Shown: positions 29,068 to 38,597, numbered from the stretch's first letter. The stretch is 64,000 nt of DNA from Streptomyces sp. NBC_01481 (GCF_026339995.1 NZ_JAPEPT010000003.1:434001-498000); one strand, 5' to 3'. Translations and numbers: made by a program. Notes: a model not told the origin generated them from the letters alone.

Positions 29068-29073
29068 TACGCT
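29068..29073 (+). promoter_or_regulatory. -10 box TACGCT of a leaderless promoter
   Basis: TACGCT lies six bases before the ATG at 29080 of the P450 gene. A GTG at 29077 would be only three bases away, so the ATG is the better start. Confidence 0.6.
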
Positions 29074-29079
29074 GGCGTG

Positions 29080-30258
29080 ATGACAATCGTTGATCTGGGG
29101 GAGTACGGAGCGGAGTTCACTGCGAATCCGTATCCGTACTACGCGCGGCTGCGCGAGTCGGGCCCCGTCCACGAGGTGTGCATGGCGGGCGGCGAGCTGT
29201 TCTGGCTGATCGTCGGTCATGAGGAGGCGCGGGCCGCGCTCGCCGACCCGCGGCTGTCCAAGTCGCCCGCCACGGTAGGCGCGATGATGCTGGACGAGGA
29301 GGTCATTGGACCGAATCTGCTGGTCCTGGACCCGCCCGACCACAGCAGGCTGCGCAGGCTCGTGACGCGCGAATTCACCGGGCGGCGGGTGGAGAGCCTG
29401 CGCCCGCGTATTCAGCAGATCACCGACGATCTGCTGGACGCGATGCTGCCGGCCGGGCACGGCGATCTGCTGGACGCGCTGGCCTTCCCGCTGCCGATCA
29501 TCGTCATCTGCGAGCTGCTCGGCATCCCGGCCGCCGACCGCGACGCCTTCCGCAAGTGGTCCAACGAGGTCGTGGCCCCGACCGGAGCGAATGCCGAGGC
29601 GGACGCCATCCACGGCCTGGCCGCATACCTCGACGAGCTCATCGAGGACAAGCGCTGCGCCGGGCCCGCCGACGATCTGCTCTCCGCCCTCATACGGACC
29701 CGGGCCGAGGACGACGACCGGCTCTCGGCGGCCGAACTGCGGGCGCTCGCCTATCTGTTGCTGATCGCCGGCCATGAGACAACGGTCAATCTCATCTCCA
29801 ACGGCGTACGGGCCCTGCTCACCCACCCCGACCAACTGGCCGCCCTGCGCGCGGACTTCGGACTCCTGGAGGGTGCGGTCGAGGAGATGCTGCGCTACGA
29901 CGGCCCCGTGGAGAACGGCACAACGCGCTTCGCCGCCGAGCCGGTCCCGGTGGGGGACCGGGTGATCCCGGCCGGCGCGACGGTGCTGGTCGGCCTCGCC
30001 GCGGGCGACCGCGACCCGTCCCGCTATCCGGCCCCGGACAGCTTCGACATCCGGCGGGACACCCGGGGCCATCTCGCTTTCGGGCACGGTATCCACTTCT
30101 GCCTGGGGGCGCCGCTGGCCCGTATGGAGGCCCGCATCGCGATCCGCACCCTGCTGGAACGCTGCCCGGACCTGGCGCTGGATCCCTCCGGCGGCCCGCT
30201 CGACTGGCTGCCGGGTCTGCTGATGCGCGGCGTGCGGCGGCTGCCGGTGAGCTGGTAG
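29080..30258 (+). CDS. Cytochrome P450 (CYP107-like)
   Basis: A 392-residue P450. The I-helix is LLIAGHETTVN with the acid-alcohol pair, the K-helix motif is EEMLRYDGPVE (ExxR), and the haem loop is FGHGIHFCLGAPLAR with Cys341. It resembles the CYP107-type group of soluble bacterial monooxygenases. No ferredoxin or reductase gene and no biosynthetic genes lie around it, so it is probably a stand-alone xenobiotic or housekeeping oxidase that borrows electrons. The substrate is unknown. Confidence 0.93.
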   Translation: MTIVDLGEYGAEFTANPYPYYARLRESGPVHEVCMAGGELFWLIVGHEEARAALADPRLSKSPATVGAMMLDEEVIGPNLLVLDPPDHSRLRRLVTREFTGRRVESLRPRIQQITDDLLDAMLPAGHGDLLDALAFPLPIIVICELLGIPAADRDAFRKWSNEVVAPTGANAEADAIHGLAAYLDELIEDKRCAGPADDLLSALIRTRAEDDDRLSAAELRALAYLLLIAGHETTVNLISNGVRALLTHPDQLAALRADFGLLEGAVEEMLRYDGPVENGTTRFAAEPVPVGDRVIPAGATVLVGLAAGDRDPSRYPAPDSFDIRRDTRGHLAFGHGIHFCLGAPLARMEARIAIRTLLERCPDLALDPSGGPLDWLPGLLMRGVRRLPVSW

Positions 30259-30323
30259 CCCGCGGCCGGGCCCAGGCTCGGGTCCGGCCTCACTGCCGCG
30301 CTCGGTCCACCGGGATCGCGCGC

Positions 30324-31328
30324 TCAGTCCGCCGGGATCTCCTCGAGTCGGACCGGCCGGTGCTCGCGGCGGGACAGCTCGCACGCCTCCGCGATCCGCA
30401 GCGCCGTCAGCGCCTCGCGGCCGTCGCAGGGATTCTCGGCCTCGCCCTGGACCATCCGGACGAAGGTGTCCAGCTCCGCCTCGTACGCGGGGGCGAACCG
30501 CTCCAGGAAGCCCGGCCACGGCTTGGTCGCGGGCGGCGGGCCCTGCGGCTCGGTCGAGGTGATCGGCGTACGGTCGTCCAGGCCGACCGCGACCTGGTCG
30601 AGCTCACCGGCGAGTTCCATGCGTACGTCGTAACCCGCGCCGTTGCACCGGGTGGCCGTCGCCGTGGCCAGCGTCCCGTCGTCCAGGGTCAGCACCGCGG
30701 CCGCCGTGTCGACGTCGCCCGCGTCGCGGAACATCGAGGGGCCCCCGTCCGAGCCGGTGGCGTACACCTCGACGACCTCCCGGCCGGTCACCCAGCGCAG
30801 GATGTCGAAGTCATGGACCAGGCAGTCCCGGTACAGGCCACCGGAGAGCGGCAGATACGCGGCGGGCGGCGGCGCCGGGTCGGAGGTGATGGCCCGTACG
30901 GTGTGCAGCCGGCCGAGCCGTCCGGAGTGCACCAGCTCGCGGGCCGTGGTGTACCCCGCGTCGAAGCGGCGCATGAAGCCCAGCTGGAGCTGGGTGCCCG
31001 CGGTCTCGACCTCGCGCAGGGCGCCGAGCGTGCCCGGCAGATCCAGGGCGATGGGCTTCTCGCAGAAGGTGGGCAGCCCGGCGCGGGCGGCCCGGGCGAT
31101 GAGGTCGGCGTGGGCGGCGGTGGCGGAGGCGATCACGACGGCGTCGACGCCCCACTTGAAGATCTCGTTGGCGCTGGGCGCGGCGGTGGACCCGGTGCGC
31201 TCGGCGACCTCGGCCGCCCGCGCCGCGTCGGTATCCGCCACGACCAGTGAACCCACCTCCCGGTGGCGGCTGAGCACGCCCGCGTGGAAAGTGCCGATAC
31301 GTCCCGTTCCGATCAATCCGATGCGCAT
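30324..31328 (-). CDS. Gfo/Idh/MocA family oxidoreductase, inositol 2-dehydrogenase-like
   Basis: A 334-residue NAD(P)-dependent dehydrogenase. The Rossmann opening is RIGLIGTGRIGTFHAGVL, FCEKPIALD carries the family Lys (EKP motif), and GGLYRDCLVHDFDILRWVTG holds the catalytic Asp-x3-His pair. The profile is closest to myo-inositol or scyllo-inositol dehydrogenases (IolG/IolX). It is divergent from a gntR gene, with a shared operator, and next to a sugar ABC transporter and ROK kinase, so it probably oxidises the imported polyol. The start ATG 31328 lies 30 bases from the operator, which overlaps a TTGACA -35 on the minus strand (31364-31359). Confidence 0.9.
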   Translation of the reverse strand: MRIGLIGTGRIGTFHAGVLSRHREVGSLVVADTDAARAAEVAERTGSTAAPSANEIFKWGVDAVVIASATAAHADLIARAARAGLPTFCEKPIALDLPGTLGALREVETAGTQLQLGFMRRFDAGYTTARELVHSGRLGRLHTVRAITSDPAPPPAAYLPLSGGLYRDCLVHDFDILRWVTGREVVEVYATGSDGGPSMFRDAGDVDTAAAVLTLDDGTLATATATRCNGAGYDVRMELAGELDQVAVGLDDRTPITSTEPQGPPPATKPWPGFLERFAPAYEAELDTFVRMVQGEAENPCDGREALTALRIAEACELSRREHRPVRLEEIPAD

Positions 31329-31358
31329 GGCCCAAAGGTGGCGGCGGGCCGGTCGCCA

Positions 31359-31379
31359 TGTCAAGACTTTGTCCTGACA
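31359..31379. promoter_or_regulatory. GntR operator between the dehydrogenase and gntR
   Basis: Near-perfect palindrome: TGTCAAGAC and GTCCTGACA around TTT (one mismatch between arms). On the minus strand its edge provides TTGACA, the -35 of the dehydrogenase promoter. Fifteen bases of it recur exactly upstream of the binding-protein gene at 32261. Confidence 0.75.
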
Positions 31380-31417
31380 ACCGAACTTCACGACTTCCCG
31401 TCAACATTCCGTGCGAC

Positions 31418-31423
31418 TACGCT
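31418..31423 (+). promoter_or_regulatory. -10 box TACGCT of a leaderless promoter
   Basis: TACGCT lies six bases before a GTG at 31430, which decides the start of the gntR gene. Confidence 0.6.
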
Positions 31424-31429
31424 CACCCC

Positions 31430-32203
31430 GTGCCCAAGCAGCCCAGACACGTGACGGACCCGTCCCTGTCGCTCCAGCTGAGCGTGGACCGCACCAGTCC
31501 GGTCCCGCTCTACTTCCAGCTGTCGCAGCAGCTGGAATCCGCCATCGAGAGAGGAACCCTCACTCCCGGCAGCCTGCTCGGCAACGAGATAGAGCTGGCC
31601 AACCGGCTCGGCCTGTCCCGCCCGACCGTCCGCCAGGCCATCCAGTCCCTCGTCGACAAGGGCCTGCTGGTGCGCCGCCGGGGCGTCGGCACCCAGGTGG
31701 TGCACAGCCAGGTCAAGCGCCCGCTGGAGCTCAGCAGCCTCTACGACGACCTGGAGGCGGCCGGCCAGCGCCCGGCCACCATCGTGCTGCGCAATGCCGT
31801 GGAACCGGCGAGTGCCGAGGTCGCGGCCGCTCTCGGGGTGGCGGAGGACAGCGACGTGCAGCTGATCGAGCGGCTGCGGTTTGCCCACGGCGAGCCCATG
31901 GCCAGGCTGCGCAACCACCTGCCCGCGGGCCTCTTCGACTGCGACACCGAGCGGCTCGAGGCAACCGGCCTGTACCGGATGATGCGATCCGCGGGGATCA
32001 CCCTGCACAGCGCCAGGCAGTCGGTCGGGGCACGGGCCGCCACCGAGCTCGAGGCCGAGCTGCTCACCGAGGCGACCGGGGCTCCGCTGCTGACGATGGA
32101 GCGCACCACCTTCGACGACACCGGCCGCGCTGTCGAGTTCGGCTCGCACATCTACCGGGCCTCGCGCTACGCCTTCGAGTTCCAGCTCCTCGTGCGTCCC
32201 TGA
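31430..32203 (+). CDS. GntR family regulator (HutC/UTRA subfamily)
   Basis: A 257-residue regulator. The winged helix is LPLYFQLSQQLES-like at its start, then GTLTPGSLLGNEIELANRLG and SRPTVRQAIQSLVDKGLLVR (about 25-85), with VQLIERLRFAHGEPMARLRN marking the UTRA effector domain. The GTG at 31430 is supported by the leaderless -10 box. It lies between two copies of its probable operator (31359 and 32261), so it should control the dehydrogenase, itself and the downstream ABC operon in response to a sugar, sugar acid or polyol. Confidence 0.92.
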   Translation: MPKQPRHVTDPSLSLQLSVDRTSPVPLYFQLSQQLESAIERGTLTPGSLLGNEIELANRLGLSRPTVRQAIQSLVDKGLLVRRRGVGTQVVHSQVKRPLELSSLYDDLEAAGQRPATIVLRNAVEPASAEVAAALGVAEDSDVQLIERLRFAHGEPMARLRNHLPAGLFDCDTERLEATGLYRMMRSAGITLHSARQSVGARAATELEAELLTEATGAPLLTMERTTFDDTGRAVEFGSHIYRASRYAFEFQLLVRP

Positions 32204-32230
32204 CGGCCCCGGGAGGCCCGGGGCAGGTCA

Positions 32231-32299
32231 CGTAAGAATGTCTTTCGCGTAAGAATGTTCGGACAAAGTCTTGACGGGGTCGCGTGGCCGCCGTAAAAA
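32231..32299 (+). promoter_or_regulatory. Promoter and operator of the sugar ABC operon
   Basis: A near-consensus promoter, TTGACG (32271-32276), 17-base spacer, TAAAAA (32294-32299), has its -35 inside GGACAAAGTCTTGAC (32261-32275), identical to the reverse complement of the 31359 operator core. A direct repeat CGTAAGAATGT (32231-32241 and 32248-32258, 17-base period) lies just upstream and may be an activator site. Confidence 0.75.
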
Positions 32300-32345
32300 C
32301 TCACCCAGCCGCAATCGGGCGGCCGGGAGAGAAGGCGGACCCACC

Positions 32346-33344
32346 ATGCGTACCACCCGCACGGCAGCAGCCCTGCTCGCCGCAAGTGCCCTGGTCGTTG
32401 TCGCCGGATGCAGCAGTTCCGGCGGCAAGGAGGCCAAGGACAGCCCCTCCAAGGACGGTGGAGGAGGCGTTCCCGCCACCACCGGACGTCTGAAGATCGC
32501 AATGGTGACGCACTCCGGCGAGGGCGACACCTTCTGGGACATCGTCCAGAGCGGCGCCAAGGTGGCCGCCCGCAAGGACAACGTCGAATTCCTCTACTCG
32601 GCCAACAAGGAGGGCAAGGAGCAGGCCCAGCTCGTGCAGGCCGCCATCGACCAGAAGGTCGACGGCATCATCGTGACCCTCGCCAAGCCGGAAGCAGTCC
32701 AGGACGTCGTCAAGAAGGCCGTCGCGGCAGGCATACCCGTCGTCACGATCAACTCCGGCGCCGAGTTCTCCAAGTCGCTCGGCGCGCTCAGCCACATCGG
32801 CCAGGACGAGTCCGTCGCGGGCGAGGCCATCGGCGAGGAGCTCAACAAGCGCGGCAAGAAGAAGGCCGTCTGCGTCATCCACGAGCAGGGCAACGTCTCG
32901 CTCGAAGCGCGCTGTGCCGGTGTGAAGAAGACCTTCAAGGGCACCGTCGAGAACCTCAATGTCGACGGCACCAACACACCCGCGACCACCTCGTCCATCG
33001 AGGCCAAACTCCAGGCGGGCAAGGACATCGACGCCGTCGTCGCCCTCGGCGCCCCCATCGCGGCCGCCGCGGTCAAGGCCAAGGAGGGCGCGGGCTCCGG
33101 CGCCGAGGTCAACACCTTCGACCTCAACGCCGAGGTGGTCAAGCAGCTCAAGGCCAAGCAGATCGGCTTCGCCGTGGACCAGCAGCCCTACCTCCAGGGC
33201 TATCTCGCCATCGACGAGCTGTGGCTCAACAAGGTCAACGGCAATGTGATCGGCGGCGGCAAGCCGATCCTCACCGGTCCCGCCTTGGTCACCGAGAAGG
33301 ATGTGCCCGCGCTGGAGAAGCTCACCGCCGACGGAACCCGATGA
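32346..33344 (+). CDS. Sugar ABC transporter substrate-binding lipoprotein, copy 1
   Basis: A 332-residue periplasmic-binding-protein (RbsB/type I) lipoprotein. The signal peptide ends with the lipobox VVAGC, followed by a Ser/Gly/Lys linker. The binding domain starts at [20 protein letters not shown] and contains QAAIDQKVDGIIVTLAKPEA, IPVVTINSG and the late motif [20 protein letters not shown]. It captures a sugar or polyol outside the membrane for the permease encoded downstream. It is the first gene of the operon, followed by a strong hairpin and a paralogous second copy. Confidence 0.93.
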   Translation: MRTTRTAAALLAASALVVVAGCSSSGGKEAKDSPSKDGGGGVPATTGRLKIAMVTHSGEGDTFWDIVQSGAKVAARKDNVEFLYSANKEGKEQAQLVQAAIDQKVDGIIVTLAKPEAVQDVVKKAVAAGIPVVTINSGAEFSKSLGALSHIGQDESVAGEAIGEELNKRGKKKAVCVIHEQGNVSLEARCAGVKKTFKGTVENLNVDGTNTPATTSSIEAKLQAGKDIDAVVALGAPIAAAAVKAKEGAGSGAEVNTFDLNAEVVKQLKAKQIGFAVDQQPYLQGYLAIDELWLNKVNGNVIGGGKPILTGPALVTEKDVPALEKLTADGTR

Positions 33345-33398
33345 CGTACGCGGTATACCCGGTGCCAACCCTCCGACCTGCTGTGACACATACTTGGG

Positions 33399-33430
33399 CG
33401 GCCGGGGCGCGTCATCACGCCCCCCGGCCG
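33399..33430 (+). terminator. Intercistronic stem-loop between the two binding-protein genes
   Basis: CGGCCGGGG (from 33399) pairs with CCCCGGCCG (ending 33430), with a few extra G/C pairs and a small bulge inside. It lies in the 128-base gap after the first binding-protein gene. It may attenuate transcription or protect the upstream mRNA, so that the first binding protein is made in excess over the membrane parts. Confidence 0.6.
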
Positions 33431-33472
33431 CACCGAGAAGCACAGCGAGTACGGCAAGAAGGGCACGGCGTC

Positions 33473-34486
33473 GTGGCTAGGACAAGGACAGGGGTACGCG
33501 CGCTGGGCGCGGTGCTGGCGGCGGTACTCGGAGCCTCACTCGCGGGATGCAGCAGCACGGGCGGCAAGCGCGCAGCCGACGCCCGCAAGGCGCAGGCCGC
33601 GGCCGGCAAGTCCGCGGTCACCACCCCTCGCTGGACCTTCGCGATGGTCACCCACTCCGGCGACGGCGACACCTTCTGGGACATCGTCCAGAGCGGCGCG
33701 GAGCAGGCAGCCGTGAAGGACAACATCAACTTCCTCTACTCGCACAACGACGAGGGCCAGCAGCAGGCCCAGCTCGTCCAGGCGGCCATCGACAAGAAGG
33801 TCGACGGACTGATCGTCTCGCTCGCCAAGCCCGACGCGATGAAGGAAGTCGTCGCCAAGGCCGAGAAGGCCGGTATCCCCGTCATCACCGTCAACTCGGG
33901 CTCAGAGCAGTCCAAGGCGTACGGCGCGCTCACCCACATCGGGCAGGACGAGTCCGTCGCGGGCGAGGCCGTCGGCGACGAACTCGACAAGCGCGGCCGC
34001 AAGAAGGCTCTGTGCGTGCTCCACGAGCAGGGCAACGTCGGGCATGAACAGCGCTGCGCGGGCGCCAAGAAGACCTTCGGTGGCGAGCTGCAGAACCTCT
34101 ACGTCGATGGCACCAACATGCCCGACGTCCAAGCGTCCATCGAGGCCAAGCTCCAGGCCGACCGCTCCATCGACGCGGTCGTCACGCTGGGCGCACCGTT
34201 CGCGGACGCCGCAGTCCAGGCGAAGAAGACCGCCGAGAGCACGGCCGAGGTCGACACCTTCGACCTCAACGCCAAGGTGGCCACCGAACTGAAGGCCGGG
34301 ACGCTCGGCTTCGCCGTCGACCAGCAGCCCTATCTCCAGGGGTACCAGGCCGTGGACCTGCTGTGGCTTTACAAGTACAACGCCAACATGCTCGGCGGCG
34401 GGCGGCCCGTCCTGACCGGACCTCAGATCATCACCAAGGCCGACGCCGCCGAGCTGCAGGAATACACAGAGCGGGGGACACGATGA
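33473..34486 (+). CDS. Sugar ABC transporter substrate-binding lipoprotein, copy 2
   Basis: A 337-residue paralogue of the preceding gene product, similar along the whole length ([52 protein letters not shown] are shared with few changes). It has its own signal peptide and lipobox (LAGC). The GTG at 33473 follows aagaaggg. Its stop overlaps the permease start (ATGA). Ligand-pocket segments differ slightly (INSGAEFSKSLGALSHI against [17 protein letters not shown]), which suggests related but not identical ligands or affinities. Confidence 0.92.
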   Translation: MARTRTGVRALGAVLAAVLGASLAGCSSTGGKRAADARKAQAAAGKSAVTTPRWTFAMVTHSGDGDTFWDIVQSGAEQAAVKDNINFLYSHNDEGQQQAQLVQAAIDKKVDGLIVSLAKPDAMKEVVAKAEKAGIPVITVNSGSEQSKAYGALTHIGQDESVAGEAVGDELDKRGRKKALCVLHEQGNVGHEQRCAGAKKTFGGELQNLYVDGTNMPDVQASIEAKLQADRSIDAVVTLGAPFADAAVQAKKTAESTAEVDTFDLNAKVATELKAGTLGFAVDQQPYLQGYQAVDLLWLYKYNANMLGGGRPVLTGPQIITKADAAELQEYTERGTR

Positions 34487-35538
34487 GTGCGACCGCACCA
34501 CCTGCCACACCACCACAGAAGAGCGACGAGCGGCTGCTGCGCACCTCGCCCCTGCGCAAGCTGATGGGCAGACCCGAACTGGGCTCGGTCGTCGGCGCCG
34601 TCGCGGTCTTCATCTTCTTCTCGATCGTCGCGGACTCGTTCCTCCAGGCGTCCAGCCTGTCCACCGTCCTGTACGCGGCATCGACGCTCGGCATCATGGC
34701 CGTACCGGTCGCGCTGCTGATGATCGGCGGCGAGTTCGACCTGTCGGCCGGTGTCCTGGTGACCAGCTCCGCGCTGATCTCCTCGATGTTCAGCTACCAG
34801 ATGACGGCGAACGTCTGGGTCGGCGTCTTTGTCTCACTGCTGGTCACGCTGGCCATCGGGGTCTTCAACGGCTTCATGCTGACACGTACGAAACTGCCCA
34901 GCTTCATCATCACGCTCGGCACGTTCCTGATGCTGACGGGCCTCAACCTCGGCTTCACCAAGCTGATCAGCGACACGGTCTCCACGAAGTCCATCGCCGA
35001 CATGGAGGGCTTCAGCTCAGCGAAGAAGATCTTCGCCTCGCAGCTCACCCTCGGAGACGTCACCCTCAAGGTCACCATCCTGTGGTGGTTCGCGCTGGTC
35101 GCCCTGGCCACGTGGATTCTGCTGCGTACCCGCTTCGGCAACTGGATCTTCGCGGTCGGCGGCGGCGCGGACGCGGCCCGCGCGGTCGGTGTCCCGGTCA
35201 ACAGGACCAAGATCGGCCTGTACATGGGCGTCGCCTTCGCCGCCTGGGTCTCCGGTCAGCATCTGCTGTTCTCCTTCGACGTGGTGCAGTCCGGCGAAGG
35301 AGTAGGCAACGAGCTGACGTACATCATCGCGGCCGTCATCGGCGGCTGCCTGATCACCGGCGGCTACGGCTCGGCGATCGGCTCGGCGGTCGGTGCGTTC
35401 ATCTTCGGAATGACCAGCAAGGGCATCGTGTACGCGGAGTGGAACCCGGACTGGTTCAAGTTCTTCCTGGGAGCGATGCTCCTTCTCGCCACCCTGCTCA
35501 ACGCATGGGTCCGCAAGCGTGCGGAGGCAAGCAAATGA
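34483..35538 (+). CDS. Sugar ABC transporter permease, RbsC family
   Basis: A 351-residue integral membrane protein with about ten helices from residue 40 on. Family segments are [55 protein letters not shown] (the EAA-like contact for the ATPase) and [20 protein letters not shown]. It forms the channel with the binding lipoproteins and the ATPase, in ATGA overlaps on both sides. Confidence 0.94.
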   Translation: MSATAPPATPPQKSDERLLRTSPLRKLMGRPELGSVVGAVAVFIFFSIVADSFLQASSLSTVLYAASTLGIMAVPVALLMIGGEFDLSAGVLVTSSALISSMFSYQMTANVWVGVFVSLLVTLAIGVFNGFMLTRTKLPSFIITLGTFLMLTGLNLGFTKLISDTVSTKSIADMEGFSSAKKIFASQLTLGDVTLKVTILWWFALVALATWILLRTRFGNWIFAVGGGADAARAVGVPVNRTKIGLYMGVAFAAWVSGQHLLFSFDVVQSGEGVGNELTYIIAAVIGGCLITGGYGSAIGSAVGAFIFGMTSKGIVYAEWNPDWFKFFLGAMLLLATLLNAWVRKRAEASK

Positions 35539-36362
35539 CGGCCCTCGTCGAGCTCGACAACGTCAGTAAGTACTACGGCAACATCCGCGCCCTGGAGGGC
35601 GTCTCGCTGGAGGTGCACGCCGGGGAGATCTCCTGCGTACTGGGCGACAACGGCGCGGGCAAGTCCACGCTGATCAAGATCATCGCGGGTCTGCACCAGC
35701 ACGACGCCGGGACCTTCCTCATCGAGGGCGAGCAGACGAGCCTGGCCAGCCCGCGCGAGGCGCTGGACCGCGGTATCGCCACGGTCTACCAGGACCTCGC
35801 CGTCGTACCGCTGATGCCGGTCTGGCGGAACTTCTTCCTCGGCTCCGAGCCGACGAAGGGTGTCGGTCCCTTCACGCGCCTCGACGTCGAGCAGATGCGC
35901 GAGACGACCCGGTCCGAGCTGCTGCGCATGGGCATCGACCTGCGCGATGTCGACCAGCCCATCGGCACGCTCTCGGGCGGCGAGCGGCAGTGCGTGGCGA
36001 TCGCCCGGGCCGTGTACTTCGGCGCGAAGGTCCTGGTCCTGGACGAGCCGACGGCCGCGCTCGGCGTGAAGCAGTCCGGTGTGGTGCTGAAATATGTGGC
36101 CGCTGCGCGGGATGCGGGGCTGGGTGTGGTGCTGATCACCCACAACCCGCACCACGCGTATCTGGTCGGGGACCGCTTCATCCTGCTCAAGCGCGGCACG
36201 ATGTCCGCCAGCCACACGAAGAGCTCGGTGACGCTGGACGAGCTGACGCGCCAGATGGCGGGCGGGAGCGAGCTGGAGGACCTGAGGCACGAGCTGGAGA
36301 GGGCGCCGGTGCCGACGCATCTGGGGGGCCACCCGGTGAAGGGTGAGGGCGGGGCGTCGTAG
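35535..36362 (+). CDS. Sugar ABC transporter ATP-binding protein (single nucleotide-binding domain)
   Basis: A 275-residue ATPase with Walker [10 protein letters not shown] (37-45), [20 protein letters not shown] (Q-loop region), signature LSGGERQ, Walker [13 protein letters not shown] and H-loop ITHNPHHAY. Classical RbsA/XylG partners of RbsC carry two fused ATPase domains; this one has a single domain, so it probably works as a homodimer. The start is in an ATGA overlap with the permease gene. A long intergenic repeat follows. Confidence 0.94.
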   Translation: MTALVELDNVSKYYGNIRALEGVSLEVHAGEISCVLGDNGAGKSTLIKIIAGLHQHDAGTFLIEGEQTSLASPREALDRGIATVYQDLAVVPLMPVWRNFFLGSEPTKGVGPFTRLDVEQMRETTRSELLRMGIDLRDVDQPIGTLSGGERQCVAIARAVYFGAKVLVLDEPTAALGVKQSGVVLKYVAAARDAGLGVVLITHNPHHAYLVGDRFILLKRGTMSASHTKSSVTLDELTRQMAGGSELEDLRHELERAPVPTHLGGHPVKGEGGAS

Positions 36363-36735
36363 CGCCTGCGGCGGGCCTGTTCCCCACCCCGCCCTCCCCC
36401 TACGGCCTGGCGGCCGTGGGAGGTACCCCCATCCCGAACTGGGGGTAGGCCCCCAGACCCCCGACGGGGCTTCGCCCCGGACCCCTGTATGCGACCTTCG
36501 GCCGCATGTCCTCAAACGCCGGACGGGCTGGATGTTTCCGCCGGTCGGCCTGAATTTCCAGGCCGACCAGGAGAATTTCAGCCTCGCCGGCGTTTGAGGC
36601 GCGGGGTCTGGGGCGGAGCCCCAGTTCGCGCCGCGAAGCGGGCGCGGGGAGGTTGGGGTCCCCCCGGACGGAGTCTGGGGGAGGGCGGGGCGGGGAACAG
36701 CCCCGCGCAGCGGCCCCCGCCCCCAGGAAACGGCG
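36363..36735. repeat. Intergenic repeat copy 2 (fills most of the 36.36-36.83 kb gap)
   Basis: The core is at 36488-36531. CTCAAACGCCGG (36511-36522) pairs with CCGGCGTTTGAG (36587-36598) around a nested 10-bp hairpin (GGTCGGCCTG/CAGGCCGACC). Flanking modules include CGGGGC-TTC-GCCCCG, CCCTACGGCCTGGCGGCCGT and GGACGGAGTCTGGGGGAG. It separates the ABC operon from the ROK gene; nothing else is seen in the gap except the short leader of that gene. Confidence 0.85.
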
Positions 36736-36832
36736 CCCCGCCCCGACGGATGGCAGAATCGGCCCCGGTGGGCGCTGCCCATCGCCGGGGACATGACAGC
36801 CACCGGCCCCGCCCCCGAGACCCCGCAGGGAC

Positions 36833-37993
36833 ATGAGCACCTACCGCGACTTCGCGCACCGCGGCTCCGCCCGCGCCACCGTCCTGAAGACCGTCGGCAC
36901 CCGCGAGCGGCGCTCGCACCTCACTGCGCCGCGCGTCCCCACCGTCGGCATCGACATCGGCGGTACGAAGGTGATGGCGGGTGTCGTCGACGCCGACGGT
37001 GTGATCCTGGAGAAGGTCCGTACGGAGACGCCGGACAAGTCCAAGAGCCCCAAGGTCGTCGAGGACACCATCTGCGAGCTGGTCCTCGACCTGTCCGACC
37101 GGCATGACGTGCACGCGGTGGGCATCGGCGCGGCGGGCTGGGTCGACGCCGACCGTTCCAAGGTGCTCTTCGCACCCCATCTCGCCTGGCGCAACGAGCC
37201 CCTGCGCGACGCCCTCTCGGCCCGGCTCGCCGTACCCGTCCTGGTCGACAACGACGCCAACACCGCCGCCTGGGCCGAGTGGCGCTTCGGCGCGGGCCGC
37301 GGCGAGGACCACCTGGTCATGATCACCCTCGGTACGGGAATCGGCGGCGCGATCCTGGAGGACGGCCGGGTCAAGCGCGGCAAGTACGGCGTCGCCGGCG
37401 AATTCGGCCATATGCAGGTCGTGCCCGGCGGCCACCGCTGCCCCTGTGGCAACCGCGGCTGCTGGGAGCAGTACAGCTCAGGCAACGCGCTGGTGCGCGA
37501 GGCCCGCGAGCTCGCCGCCGCCGATTCCCCGGTCGCGCACGGCCTCATCGAGCGCGTCGGCGGGAACATCCCCGAGATCACCGGCCCGGTCATCACCGAG
37601 CTCGCCCGCGAGGGCGACGCCATGTGCATCGAGCTCTTCCAGGACATCGGCCAGTGGCTCGGCATCGGCATCGCCAATCTCGCGGCCGCCCTCGACCCGT
37701 CCTGCTTCGTCATCGGCGGCGGTGTCAGCGCGGCCGACGACCTGCTCATCGGCCCTGCCCGGGACGCCTTCCGCCGTCACCTCACGGGCCGCGGCTACCG
37801 CCCCGAGGCGCGCATCGTCAAGGCCGAGCTCGGCCCGGAGGCAGGTATGGTCGGTGCGGCCGACCTCGCGCGGCTCGTGGCCCGCCGTTTCCGCCGGGCC
37901 AACCGGCGCCGTGTGGAGCGCCACGAGCGTTACGAACGCTATGCGCAGGCCATCCGTAACTCCGGCACCACCCGCCCCACCCAGGAACCGTAG
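36833..37993 (+). CDS. ROK family sugar kinase, glucokinase-like
   Basis: A 386-residue ROK protein. The ATP site is GIDIGGTKVMAG (39-50), the catalytic Asp is in LVDNDANTAAWAEW, and the zinc motif is HRCPCGNRGCWEQYSSG. There is no N-terminal helix-turn-helix, so this is a kinase rather than a ROK repressor; the N-terminal 35 residues and the Arg-rich C-terminus (ARRFRRANRRRVERHERYER) are extra. It is probably the cytoplasmic kinase for the sugar brought in by the upstream ABC system. The ATG is preceded by AGGG at short distance. Confidence 0.9.
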   Translation: MSTYRDFAHRGSARATVLKTVGTRERRSHLTAPRVPTVGIDIGGTKVMAGVVDADGVILEKVRTETPDKSKSPKVVEDTICELVLDLSDRHDVHAVGIGAAGWVDADRSKVLFAPHLAWRNEPLRDALSARLAVPVLVDNDANTAAWAEWRFGAGRGEDHLVMITLGTGIGGAILEDGRVKRGKYGVAGEFGHMQVVPGGHRCPCGNRGCWEQYSSGNALVREARELAAADSPVAHGLIERVGGNIPEITGPVITELAREGDAMCIELFQDIGQWLGIGIANLAAALDPSCFVIGGGVSAADDLLIGPARDAFRRHLTGRGYRPEARIVKAELGPEAGMVGAADLARLVARRFRRANRRRVERHERYERYAQAIRNSGTTRPTQEP

Positions 37994-37995
37994 TC

Positions 37996-38574
37996 ATGAC
38001 CGTGCCCCGCCAGTCCACCGCAACGGACGAGAGCGTCCGCCCCCCTGAGAACCACCGCCACATGGTGCTCCGTCGCTGGCTGACGGCGATCACCATCGTG
38101 CTCCTCGTCGGCATCCCGGCCGGCTATCTGGTGATCTCCGCGGAGCAGAGTCGTGACAGCGGGCGGGACAAGGAGTCGGAGTCCTCGGCCACCGGCCTGC
38201 GCAACACCTGGCCCTCCCAGATGAAGCGCCGCGTCTTCGAGGTGCCGATCCCGGAGAAGTCCACGCAGGTCGCGTACTACGAGACGAGCAACTGGAAGAC
38301 CAGCCGGCTGTACGTGCAGTTCCGTACGACCTCCGCCGGGCTCGACCAGTTCCTCAAGGGCGTCGGCACGAGCCGCGCGCAGCTCGACGACGGCAGGGTC
38401 AGCATCGGCGCGCGTGACGCCGAGACCGTCGCCTGGCGCTTCGGCGCGAGCGAGGGCGAGTGGGCGGGCACCAGCCATACGCAGAAGGACCCGCGTCCCT
38501 CCCAGGACATCACCGTCGATCTGACCGACAGTTCCCGTCCCATGGTCTTTGTTGTCTCGACAGCGACCCCCTGA
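37996..38574 (+). CDS. Single-pass membrane protein of unknown function
   Basis: A 192-residue protein: about 25 cytoplasmic residues, one membrane helix (about 28-48) and an outer domain of about 140 residues containing WPSQMKRRVFEVPIPEKSTQ. It begins two bases after the ROK gene stop with an AGGA Shine-Dalgarno, so it is in the same operon. No family was recognised. The topology suggests a sugar-kinase-linked sensor or anchored extracellular domain, but that is inference. Confidence 0.8.
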   Translation: MTVPRQSTATDESVRPPENHRHMVLRRWLTAITIVLLVGIPAGYLVISAEQSRDSGRDKESESSATGLRNTWPSQMKRRVFEVPIPEKSTQVAYYETSNWKTSRLYVQFRTTSAGLDQFLKGVGTSRAQLDDGRVSIGARDAETVAWRFGASEGEWAGTSHTQKDPRPSQDITVDLTDSSRPMVFVVSTATP

Positions 38575-38597
38575 CCGGAGGCCGTGCTTCCAGTCAT

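Noticed and set aside
28279-30519. A 746-codon minus-strand frame over the response regulator and P450
   Set aside because: Antisense shadow; the plus-strand genes have intact receiver, HTH and haem motifs.
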